DNA from: Candidatus Woesearchaeota archaeon
Lineage (GTDB): Archaea > Nanobdellota > Nanobdellia > Woesearchaeales > GW2011-AR4
Length of the DNA stretch: 35,959 bases
Reading direction: 5' to 3'
Assembly (NCBI GenBank): GCA_016181305.1
Contig: JACOZN010000006.1
Span: 1 to 35,959 of the forward strand
Positions 6,570 through 15,348 of this stretch are shown here, one piece after another. Under the pieces are notes generated by a model that saw only the letters and a program-made list of their open reading frames with translations, did not search any database and was not told where the DNA came from. Position numbers and translations under genes: made by a program. Every line of letters starts with the position of its first letter. Within the stretch, counting starts at the first letter, position 1.

Positions 6570-8823
6570 CTGGATTACGATAACAACCTCCAATCCGGAG
6601 GCATTGCCGCCACAAGGAATCAGGATAACCCCCGCATACGCTGATGTTCTGCCAAAAATTGTAACTCCAAACACAGCGCCTGCATTAAATTTTGAGCCGG
6701 GCGCTAACCATTACAGGCTTCTGGGGCTGGAGATTACAGGCACCCACTCCAACACAGATTTTACACTTTACAATGTTGTCTTAATGGGCTATGATATTAC
6801 TGGCAACATAGAAGTAGCATCGCTTTCTGAACTTCCCCATGACATAGTCTTTGAGCGCGTTTACATCCACGGAACTCCGACAGGAAATGTAAGGCGCGGC
6901 ATAATGCTGAACGGCATAAGACTGTCTGTGATTGATTCCTATGTTTCAGACATTCATGAAGTAGGGCAGGATTCCCAGGCGCTTGCGGGATTTAACGGGC
7001 CAGGGCCAATCAAAATCATAAACAATTATCTGGAAGGGGCCGGGGAAAATATAATATTCGGGGGCGCCCCCTCAGTCTCGCCGGATTTTATACCCCAAGA
7101 CATTGAAATTCGCGGAAACCACTTCAGACAGCCGCTTCACTGGAGGATAGAAGACCCGAGCTACGCAGGCATCCCCTGGACGGTGAAAAACCTTTTTGAA
7201 CTGAAAAACGCAAAAAGGGTTTTAATAGACGGGAATATTTTTGAGTATCATTGGGCCCAAGCCCAGTCCGGGTCTGCCATAGTTCTTACGGTGCGGAACT
7301 CCGATGGCAACGAAACCTGGGCGACAATAGAAGATGTGATTTTCTCCAACAACATAGTGAGGCACAGCGCCGCAGGCATAAACATACTTGGGCAGGACGA
7401 CCTTGGCCCAAGCGGGCAGGCAAAGCGGTTTTTGATTAAAAACAACCTCTTTGAGGATATAGATGCAAACAGGTGGGGAGGCGGAGGCTGCTGCCTCGGG
7501 TTCCTTCAGGTGCTGAACGGCATAGCAGACTTGATTGTGGAGGGCAATACTGTACTGCACACAAACAATTTCATCATAGCTGATGGCATTCCCAATACGG
7601 GATTTGTTTTCCGCAATAATATTATTCAGAACAATTTGTATGGGCTCAGCGGAACCAATAAAGCACCTGGAAATGATGCATTGTCATCATTCTTCCCTGG
7701 CGCTGTTTTCCTTGATAACGCAATAGTCGGCGGCAGTCCTGCAGTATACCCTCCAGGCAATTTTTTTCCTTCTTCCATAGACGAGATTGGATTTGCAGAT
7801 GTTGCATCCGGTGATTACAGGATTTTGGCAGGAAGCCCATTAGCAGGCTTATTGCCTAAAGGTATTGGCGCAGATATTGATGCTATTTACGCTGCAACTT
7901 CAGGAGTAGCAAGCGGAGTATTTGACAATGCACCTCCAGCGCCACTTCCAGACTCTGACTCAGACGGCATTGCGGACATAAATGACAGGTGCCAATCCAC
8001 AACTCCTGATTTTAAGCCGAATATTTTTGGATGCCCCTTGCCCCAAGCTACAAAATTTGAAGATGCATTAACAACAAACTTCCTTAATGTCGACTTGAGG
8101 AATTTCACGGGGTTCAAAATAGGCGCTGACAGCCTTGGGCAGATAGATTATGGCAGCAGCATGGTCAGCCTTCTTAATGGAAGCAAGGCTGTTGATTTAG
8201 ACAGCCTTATCCTGTTTTTCCCGCGCAGGATTGTTGTGCGCTCTGAAGCATTTCCTGAGCTGAACAAATCCGCTACAATAACCTTTTTCAATGTCACAAT
8301 GGCAAATCCGCTCATACGCAAGGATAATTCCACTTGCACTGAATGCACTATACCGAGCTTTAGCTCTGGCATCCTTAAATTTACCGTACCTCATTTTACA
8401 GAATACTCAATCGATGAAGGCAGCTTTTGCGGAGACTTGTTTTGCAGCAGCCTTGAAAACTGCTCGAGCTGCGCCAGTGACTGCGGGGCATGCCCTGCGC
8501 TAGAAAGTCCTCCAGATGGGGGGAATTCAGGAGGTGGAAGCGGCTCTTCTGGAGGGGGAAGCTCAAGCGGAGGTGGAGGTGGTTCTTCCGGTGGCGGAGG
8601 TTCAAGCGGAGGAGGCGGCTCAGGAGGTGGAGGCGGAAGCGCTGGATTTGTATGCAACATGGACTGGAAATGCACAGAATGGAGCGTTTGCGACAATGGG
8701 ATGCAGACAAGGCAGTGCGATTTTGTAAATGTCGGCACAATGCCCCTCCAAGTCAAGTCCGCCCCCAACAACCCAGAAATGTGCTTTGCCAAAGCAGCCT
8801 GCTCCCCAAGTCTCGTGCAGTGA
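6466..8823 (+). CDS. Central part of the secreted beta-helix/Cys-rich surface protein (broken gene, part 2 of 3)
   Basis: The open frame has an ATG at 6466, but coding that makes sense starts near 6553 (SSDWITI). About 450 residues of parallel beta-helix follow, with repeated hydrophobic-Asn/Gly turns typical of right-handed beta-helices such as pectate-lyase-like folds. Next come a thrombospondin-3-like calcium loop (DSDSDGIADINDRC), a beta-rich domain, a cysteine module (FCSSLENCSSCASDCGAC), a long Gly/Ser linker and a WKCTEWSVC thrombospondin-1-like motif. The frame stops at TGA 8821-8823, just where the next module begins in the third frame. The protein would sit on the cell surface. Ligand or substrate unknown. 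Confidence 0.75.
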   Translation: MLGTTAQDSLTATPTCSLRLTKPSQATKRKKDSSDWITITTSNPEALPPQGIRITPAYADVLPKIVTPNTAPALNFEPGANHYRLLGLEITGTHSNTDFTLYNVVLMGYDITGNIEVASLSELPHDIVFERVYIHGTPTGNVRRGIMLNGIRLSVIDSYVSDIHEVGQDSQALAGFNGPGPIKIINNYLEGAGENIIFGGAPSVSPDFIPQDIEIRGNHFRQPLHWRIEDPSYAGIPWTVKNLFELKNAKRVLIDGNIFEYHWAQAQSGSAIVLTVRNSDGNETWATIEDVIFSNNIVRHSAAGINILGQDDLGPSGQAKRFLIKNNLFEDIDANRWGGGGCCLGFLQVLNGIADLIVEGNTVLHTNNFIIADGIPNTGFVFRNNIIQNNLYGLSGTNKAPGNDALSSFFPGAVFLDNAIVGGSPAVYPPGNFFPSSIDEIGFADVASGDYRILAGSPLAGLLPKGIGADIDAIYAATSGVASGVFDNAPPAPLPDSDSDGIADINDRCQSTTPDFKPNIFGCPLPQATKFEDALTTNFLNVDLRNFTGFKIGADSLGQIDYGSSMVSLLNGSKAVDLDSLILFFPRRIVVRSEAFPELNKSATITFFNVTMANPLIRKDNSTCTECTIPSFSSGILKFTVPHFTEYSIDEGSFCGDLFCSSLENCSSCASDCGACPALESPPDGGNSGGGSGSSGGGSSSGGGGGSSGGGGSSGGGGSGGGGGSAGFVCNMDWKCTEWSVCDNGMQTRQCDFVNVGTMPLQVKSAPNNPEMCFAKAACSPSLVQ
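8518..8643 (+). repeat. Gly/Ser low-complexity linker
   Basis: About 42 codons of GGS/GGGS-type repeats, encoded by GGAGG/GGTGG-rich DNA, link the cysteine module to the thrombospondin-1-like module of the surface protein. It is a flexible spacer, and its repetitive DNA is prone to slippage. The opposite strand gives a Pro-rich shadow ORF that is not a gene. Confidence 0.85.
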
Positions 8824-9148
8824 CAGAATCAAAAACCAGAATGAGGAAGGCGTAGACTGCGGAGGAGCCTGCAAGCCTTGCAGCCAAAAAAATTTTACTG
8901 TGAAAAAAACAGAAACTCAAAAGCCATCAAAAGCGCAAGCCCCGGCAAAAACAATGCCTATTGGAATGCTGCTTCTTGGCATAAGCTTGCCGATTGCCAT
9001 ATACCTTGTAATCTTGGCGGTGCTGGCTTTTATAAGTTCTAAAAGGAAAGAGAATGTCCAAAAAATAAAATCAAGTGATATAACACGAAAAATAAGTTTG
9101 CAGAAAGGCAATGAAGTTAAAAAAAGAACTAAAAGGGCAATCAAATAA
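8729..9148 (+). CDS. C-terminal anchor of the surface protein (broken gene, part 3 of 3)
   Basis: Although an ATG occurs at 8729, the reading before about 8805 is a shadow of part 2. From VSCSDRIKNQ onward the frame carries a conserved cysteine module (EEGVDCGGACKPC), then a spacer, one transmembrane helix (LLLGISLPIAIYLVILAVLA) and a Lys/Arg-rich cytoplasmic tail. Deleting one C from the CCCC at 8804-8807 joins it smoothly to part 2. The complete protein is then secreted at its N-terminus and anchored in the membrane at its C-terminus. It converges with AbrB-PhoU gene 2. Confidence 0.7.
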   Translation: MSAQCPSKSSPPPTTQKCALPKQPAPQVSCSDRIKNQNEEGVDCGGACKPCSQKNFTVKKTETQKPSKAQAPAKTMPIGMLLLGISLPIAIYLVILAVLAFISSKRKENVQKIKSSDITRKISLQKGNEVKKRTKRAIK

Positions 9149-9168
9149 AAAATAAAAGGCTAAAACAG

Positions 9169-10161
9169 CTACTCACAGCACATTACCATCCTTGCAGCAA
9201 GCCTTATCTCTGCTGCTGTTGCCTTCAGGTTTTCCACAATTTTGGCTACTGCAACAAGGCCTGTATATTCTGGCTTGCGCTTGCGGCTTCCGCATTCATG
9301 GCTGTACTCTTCAAGTATCCTGTCGCATGCGGATGTCCTATCCTTATGGGAATCCTCGATCAGGAAAGAAACTTGCCTGTCATTGGTGTAATATGCCTTC
9401 ATAACCTCATTGTAAGACTCGCTTATGTCTGTGTGAACCCTGTCCAGCTGTGCAAGGGTAGCCCTGTCAAGGCTGGATGTGCATACATACCTTGCAATCC
9501 TTTTCTGCCTGTCAGCTATTTTCTCAAGCCTCAGGATGATATGCGAGTCATTATGAAGCTGCCACACATTCAATCCAAGCGATTTTGCAATTCTTGGGTT
9601 TTTCATCGCATTTTTTATAACCCTGTAGCCCAGAAAGAACAGCCTGTTCACGTCAGTGTCCCTGTTTACTATGCTGTCGTAATTGCACTCCCCCCTGCAG
9701 CACAAGATGCAGTCCTCCATCATCGCCCTTGTTATTATGTCCATCCGCCTTATTATGTTGGCAATGGATATATCATTCACGTTGATCAGGTTTTTTGCAG
9801 TTATCCTGGTTGAAGTCTGCTCCATGATCTCCAGGCCTGAAAGGTTCCTTATTATCTCTTTTATCCTTGGGACTTCCTTGCTGCCGCTCTCAAGCAGGAT
9901 GGTGATTGTGTCGTAGCCGTTAAGGTAGGAGCTTACAATCTCTGACTTAAGAATTCCAAGGCTCTTGCCCTTGGCGTCTATGCTCGCTTCTTTTGAGTCC
10001 GGCTTTTTCTCCTGCTGTCCCGCGCTTAATACAAGCTCAACCCCGTCGTCGCTTACAGAAATCAAGTCGCCTTTTTTCAGGTTATTTTTTTCAACCCAGC
10101 CCTTCGGCATTGACACAATGTAAGAGCCCTTGCCAAAGCTTATCAGTTTTCTGACGTCAAT
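9169..10161 (-). CDS. AbrB-PhoU domain protein 2
   Basis: Same architecture as the gene at 2448: AbrB-like DNA-binding domain (DVRKLISFGKGSYIVSMPKGWV, KKGDLISV) followed by PhoU-like helical bundles (NRLFFLGYRVIKNAM, ILRLEKIADRQKRIARY). In-frame ATGs at 10197 and 10194 lie between the TATA box (10204-10211) and the predicted transcript start near 10181, so they are unlikely to be in the mRNA. The family usually starts at M-D/E-V/I-R-K, which here is ATT at 10159-10161 behind GGGTGGT and a 4-nt spacer. Unlike gene 1 it has a cysteine cluster (CILCCRGEC) in the first PhoU bundle that could bind metal or sense redox state. It is divergent from the small acidic and zinc-ribbon genes. Confidence 0.85.
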   Translation of the reverse strand: MDVRKLISFGKGSYIVSMPKGWVEKNNLKKGDLISVSDDGVELVLSAGQQEKKPDSKEASIDAKGKSLGILKSEIVSSYLNGYDTITILLESGSKEVPRIKEIIRNLSGLEIMEQTSTRITAKNLINVNDISIANIIRRMDIITRAMMEDCILCCRGECNYDSIVNRDTDVNRLFFLGYRVIKNAMKNPRIAKSLGLNVWQLHNDSHIILRLEKIADRQKRIARYVCTSSLDRATLAQLDRVHTDISESYNEVMKAYYTNDRQVSFLIEDSHKDRTSACDRILEEYSHECGSRKRKPEYTGLVAVAKIVENLKATAAEIRLAARMVMCCE

Positions 10162-10211
10162 GATTACCACCCTTTGTTTTAGCAGGTTGTGCATCAAAAT
10201 ACCTATATAAA
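10159..10211 (-). promoter_or_regulatory. Leader of AbrB-PhoU gene 2: TATA box, GGGTGGT site and ATT start
   Basis: On the minus strand the TATA box is at 10211-10204, GGGTGGT at 10172-10166, then AATC, then ATT at 10161-10159. Element and spacing are the same as for the paralogue at 2437-2450. Confidence 0.55.
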
Positions 10212-10348
10212 GATTGTTATTGGGAGTTATAGATATTGGAGAATATATTCTACTATATAGGGAGTTTAATTTTTATATATTATATATGTTATATAGATTA
10301 ACTATTTATATTCCTTTAATGATTATCAATAAAGAGGGGGTGATGAGG

Positions 10349-10495
10349 ATGCTGAAAAGGAAGTACCAAAGGGATGAAGAGAGCGACGACGACATAAGCA
10401 TCTATTCAAAGAGCGTGCGCGAGTCGCTGCTCGACGACGACGAGCTTAGCCCCATGGAAGAGGCGTTCATGAATGGCTATGAGGACGCTGTATAA
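10349..10495 (+). CDS. Small acidic protein, 48 aa
   Basis: The ORF is basic at the start (MLKRKYQR) and strongly acidic after that, with Asp/Glu runs and a C-terminal LSPMEEAFMNGYE motif. GGGGTGAT followed by four bases points to ATG 10349; an ATG two codons upstream is possible. The open frame extends back to 10214, but that part is AT-rich promoter DNA. A TATA box at about 10303-10310 gives a short leader. It is first in an apparent operon with the zinc ribbon and the 93-residue protein, divergent from AbrB-PhoU gene 2. Function unknown. Confidence 0.7.
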   Translation: MLKRKYQRDEESDDDISIYSKSVRESLLDDDELSPMEEAFMNGYEDAV

Positions 10496-10536
10496 AATAA
10501 TCAATGCAAGAATTAATTGTGAAAAGGGTGGTAAAA

Positions 10537-10677
10537 ATGGCCAGATACATCTGCATCAATTGCGGGACATTCATCACAAAGAGTGCCTTAAGCGACCCTT
10601 ACATGTGCAGGGACTGTGAAAAATTGCTTGAAGGCGAAGGCAGGGAAGAAAGGTTTACATACCTTGACAATTACTGA
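10537..10677 (+). CDS. 46-residue zinc-ribbon protein
   Basis: ATG 10537 follows GGGTGGT with a 4-nt spacer; the stop is TGA 10675-10677. Four cysteines are arranged as ICINCG ... MCRDCE (C6-x2-C9, C24-x2-C27), with an acidic tail. Length and cysteine layout match the protein at 2124-2264. It is the second gene of the operon, and the next ATG is five bases after its stop. Such tiny ribbons may bind RNA, ribosomes or RNA polymerase, but nothing here shows which. Confidence 0.75.
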   Translation: MARYICINCGTFITKSALSDPYMCRDCEKLLEGEGREERFTYLDNY

Positions 10678-10682
10678 TCAAA

Positions 10683-10964
10683 ATGAAGCTTCATCAGCAG
10701 TTTGACTTGAACCTGAAAACCATAAACGATTTTGGAAGAGAGCTGTTGGCTATTCCTCCTTACATAGTGGAGGAGCTGGCGGCAAAACTCACAAAAAAGG
10801 GCTATACGGTCATTAAGTCATCTGCGTACTACATGGGCATTCCCCAAAGCATAACGGTCATAAAGGACTTTACAGGGCCTTTTGTAACAAGGTTTTCCAT
10901 GAAGATAAGGGAAGATTTCAGCGATGTTTCCAAAGCCCTTGGAATTGAGAAATTGTTTGAGTGA
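10683..10964 (+). CDS. Hypothetical protein, 93 aa
   Basis: The ORF starts five bases after the zinc-ribbon gene and so is probably co-transcribed and perhaps translationally coupled. The protein is a small alpha/beta chain (IPPYIVEELAAKLTKKGYTVIKSS) without cysteines, signal peptide or known motif. It ends at 10964, directly against the stop of the convergent GNAT-like gene at 10965. I do not recognise the family. Confidence 0.7.
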   Translation: MKLHQQFDLNLKTINDFGRELLAIPPYIVEELAAKLTKKGYTVIKSSAYYMGIPQSITVIKDFTGPFVTRFSMKIREDFSDVSKALGIEKLFE

Positions 10965-11459
10965 CTACAGCAGCAATTCCAGCTGGTGGAACTTGTATCC
11001 GGCAACTTCAATGTCTCCTTTTTTCTCGAAGCCAAATTTTTGGTAAATCTCCATGGCTTTTTCAAAGTCAGGAGCCGCTAATGTGCGGATGCGCTTGAGC
11101 CCGTATATTGCAGTTTTGGCAACCCCGATTATTATGCCCAATATGGTTGCTTCTATATTATGTTCTTGATATTTTGGATCTATGCAAACATGGTACAGAA
11201 ACGAGTCGCTTTTTCCGTCAAACTCGAATGTTGGAGGGCTGCCGCGGATCAAAAAGCCGCTTCCGACTAAAGTTTCTTTGTTGTTTGCAAAAACATAAAA
11301 CAGATGTTTGTATTTAAGATGAACGCCTTTCATCAGCCTGTGCTCAGCCTCAACCTGCTGGGCACCCCTATCGCTTGCGCTGTACCTTTTCACTAAATCT
11401 GAGAGGTGCATTGCGCGCTCCGGGTTCATATCGCTTTCCAGCTGGTAGAGTAAATCCAT
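10965..11459 (-). CDS. GNAT-like N-acetyltransferase, 164 aa
   Basis: The C-terminal half follows the GNAT fold: strand 4 FLYHVCIDPKYQE, helix 3, strand 5 IRTLAAPDFEKAMEIYQKFGFEKKG. The acetyl-CoA pyrophosphate loop, normally Q/R-x-x-G-x-G/A, reads EHNIEAT here and lacks glycines, so catalysis is uncertain. A TATA box at 11484-11491 lies 25 nt upstream of the ATG at 11459, indicating a leaderless gene. It is related in layout (FLYxxxxxPxY, YxxxGYrKxG) to the next gene at 11590-12135, suggesting an old tandem duplication. Substrate unknown. Confidence 0.7.
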   Translation of the reverse strand: MDLLYQLESDMNPERAMHLSDLVKRYSASDRGAQQVEAEHRLMKGVHLKYKHLFYVFANNKETLVGSGFLIRGSPPTFEFDGKSDSFLYHVCIDPKYQEHNIEATILGIIIGVAKTAIYGLKRIRTLAAPDFEKAMEIYQKFGFEKKGDIEVAGYKFHQLELLL

Positions 11460-11589
11460 ACATGGCTAATATGGATTTTTGAGCTTATAAACTTATTTTG
11501 CATATTATATGCTTAATATGCGTAAATACCGCCATCTTTAATCCGGGCTTGTCGAGAATTTATGATGACAGAAAAATTTTTTGAGTGAA

Positions 11590-12135
11590 TTAAACTGCAA
11601 TTGTTTGGGCTGGGTTTAAGCTTAATTCTACTCTTGGAAAACTAAATTTAAAATCCCCAATGGTGAATTCAACTTCGCCTGTTTTTCTATAGCCAAGGCT
11701 TAAATAATGCTTAAGGTTTTTTTCAAAGATAGAAAAAGCATCAATAGTCCTTATGCCGCAATTTCCAGCCCGTTCTATAATAATATCATAAATTTTTTTC
11801 CCCAAAAGATGCTTCTTATATTCAGGGCGGACATACATTCCATATAAAAATGCATCAATGCCATTGGCTGCAAAGTCGGGAAACTTTCCATGAGCCAAAA
11901 AGCCGTTTCCTGCCAAAACTCCATTATCAAATGCAAAAACAGAAATTACAGGATTTTTCTTCAATACACTAATTTCGTCTGGAGAGTACATTGACAGATA
12001 AGTTTCCAGTTCCCTTTGCGAAAAAGCATTCTGGCGCTTATTCGCATCATCCAGCGATGACTTAACAACATTATGGACTTCTTCAGCCAAATCCCTTCCC
12101 AATACGGGGCTGGTAGTTAACAGGTACTCTATCAT
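11590..12135 (-). CDS. GNAT-like N-acetyltransferase, 181 aa
   Basis: GNAT features include FLYGMYVRPEYKKHLLGKKIYDIIIERA (strand 4 and a partial acetyl-CoA loop KKHLLGK), IRTIDAFSIFEKNLKHYLSLGYRKTG (strand 5 and helix 4) and a final beta strand. An ATG at 12180 would lengthen it by 15 residues, but the TATA box at 12160-12167 lies inside that extension and 25 nt before ATG 12135, so I use 12135. It has its own promoter and is not in an operon with 10965-11459, 130 bp downstream. Substrate unknown. Confidence 0.7.
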   Translation of the reverse strand: MIEYLLTTSPVLGRDLAEEVHNVVKSSLDDANKRQNAFSQRELETYLSMYSPDEISVLKKNPVISVFAFDNGVLAGNGFLAHGKFPDFAANGIDAFLYGMYVRPEYKKHLLGKKIYDIIIERAGNCGIRTIDAFSIFEKNLKHYLSLGYRKTGEVEFTIGDFKFSFPRVELSLNPAQTIAV

Positions 12136-12159
12136 TTTTACAAAGCCAACAGGGCATGA

Positions 12160-12167
12160 TTTATAAA
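12160..12167 (-). promoter_or_regulatory. TATA box of the GNAT-like gene 11590-12135
   Basis: TTTATAAA is 25 nt from the ATG at 12135 and excludes the upstream in-frame ATG at 12180. Confidence 0.55.
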
Positions 12168-12341
12168 GATATTGCCGCATATAAGGGGGTTATATTGAAA
12201 AATTGATGTTGTTTAAAATGGCAGAATTTGCCCATTTTAACCATTATAAAGCCATTCTGGGAGCGAAAGATTTATATAGTCCGAGCCTATAAAAAATAGT
12301 GAATTCGGGTGCTGTTTTATAGACGATAAAATTGGTTTTAA

Positions 12342-14324
<1,983 letters not shown>

Positions 14325-14352
14325 GAAGTATATTTCTGAATATAACAAGCTA

Positions 14353-14412
14353 TTACAAGCGGGTTTCCTCCTTCATGCATGCATCAAGAGGACGCTCACG
14401 TGTTTTTTGAAT
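14353..14412. repeat. 60-nt dispersed element, copy 1
   Basis: This stretch matches 32709-32767 with five mismatches and one T-run length difference. The shared core includes TCAAGAGGACGCTC followed by CGTG and a run of T. On the minus strand it can be read KTRERPLDACMKEETRL and stop, but I see no start codon with a promoter or RBS for this copy. It lies in the 173-bp gap between gyrB and the next convergent gene. Confidence 0.75.
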
Positions 14413-14497
14413 ATTTTTATATCCCTTAATGCTTTTTTGACAGATTTTAAATACACATTTACTAAACATTGCTATGTGTTTTAAGTCAAACTTATCC

Positions 14498-15175
14498 TTA
14501 TTTTCTTAATCCTGTGAACCTATAAGCAAAGTAAGGAAGTATATCTCCTTTTGCATTATATGGTTTTTTGCTCCGAACTAAAACTGGGCTTTCTACTGAC
14601 TCCGGGTTGTGATATTTTCTTATCACGTTCTCCAAACTTGGCGAATTCAAATCAGGAAGCCTTTCAAAAGCAACATGACTTTTAGCTCCTGTTTCTACAG
14701 AATACCGATATGCAATATAATTTCCACCTGATTTCATTAGTAGCAGGCCTCTGCCAAGAATTTCATCGCCCAATATATTATCCGGGGTGATTTGGACTTG
14801 AAATCTTACATTCTCCGATAATTCCTTGATAATTGATTCAACATGCTGTTCATAAGGCAAAAGAAATTGTTGGAGTATCCGCGAGTCTGCAAGATTCTTG
14901 GAATCCGCATAAGCGTGGCCGGGTATCATAAAATGAATAAGGGATGCTAGTGGCTCCAAGCTGCCAGTTTGCCTTGCACGTTCCAGTAATCTATGCATAG
15001 ATTCTCCTGTTGCCTTGCCAATAAATTCCTTGAATGGCAGCTTTGCATTATGGTCAAAACCAATTCTCGCCGCCACTTCTCGGCTTCTGCTGGCAAGTTC
15101 ATCTAATAATGGAAAATCTCCAACTTGAATCCCTCTTATTGGATATACAAGTCTGACTGGATGCTGTTCGTTCAT
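14498..15175 (-). CDS. Hypothetical protein, 225 aa
   Basis: Not recognised. It is a soluble mixed alpha/beta protein without signal peptide, membrane span or obvious catalytic motif. The open frame reaches a GTG at 15226, but a TATA box at 15201-15208 lies inside that extension and 26 nt before the ATG at 15175, so the leaderless start at 15175 is preferred. It converges with gyrB across the copy-1 repeat element. Confidence 0.7.
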   Translation of the reverse strand: MNEQHPVRLVYPIRGIQVGDFPLLDELASRSREVAARIGFDHNAKLPFKEFIGKATGESMHRLLERARQTGSLEPLASLIHFMIPGHAYADSKNLADSRILQQFLLPYEQHVESIIKELSENVRFQVQITPDNILGDEILGRGLLLMKSGGNYIAYRYSVETGAKSHVAFERLPDLNSPSLENVIRKYHNPESVESPVLVRSKKPYNAKGDILPYFAYRFTGLRK

Positions 15176-15348
15176 AGGCCTTAAAGAACTGTTTTGGATT
15201 TTTAAATATTTCGTTTTTGTAACCACCCTTAAGTCAATAAAATTTATTCACCGGATTTGGATTGGATCACTTACAATTCTATAAATACCACATCATTAAA
15301 AAACTTTAAATACACATTCTTGAATTTTCAATCAAAAAGGGGTGGAAG

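Noticed and set aside
8391-8792. Proline-rich minus-strand ORFs.
   Set aside because: They are the antisense of the Gly/Ser linker and Cys modules of the surface protein.
9298-9813. Plus-strand ORF of 171 codons opposite AbrB-PhoU gene 2.
   Set aside because: It is antisense to conserved PhoU-like helices and has no independent signals.
10162-10197. Longer start (ATG 10197) for AbrB-PhoU gene 2.
   Set aside because: It lies between the TATA box and the expected transcript start and adds 12 residues not typical of the family.
10214-10348. Upstream extension of the small acidic protein to 93 codons.
   Set aside because: The extension is translated AT-rich promoter DNA with TATA boxes; a good RBS points to ATG 10349.
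15176-15226. GTG start at 15226 behind a GGGTGGT-like stretch for the gene at 14498.
   Set aside because: The TATA box with correct spacing to ATG 15175 lies inside this extension; the GGGTGGT match is upstream of the promoter.
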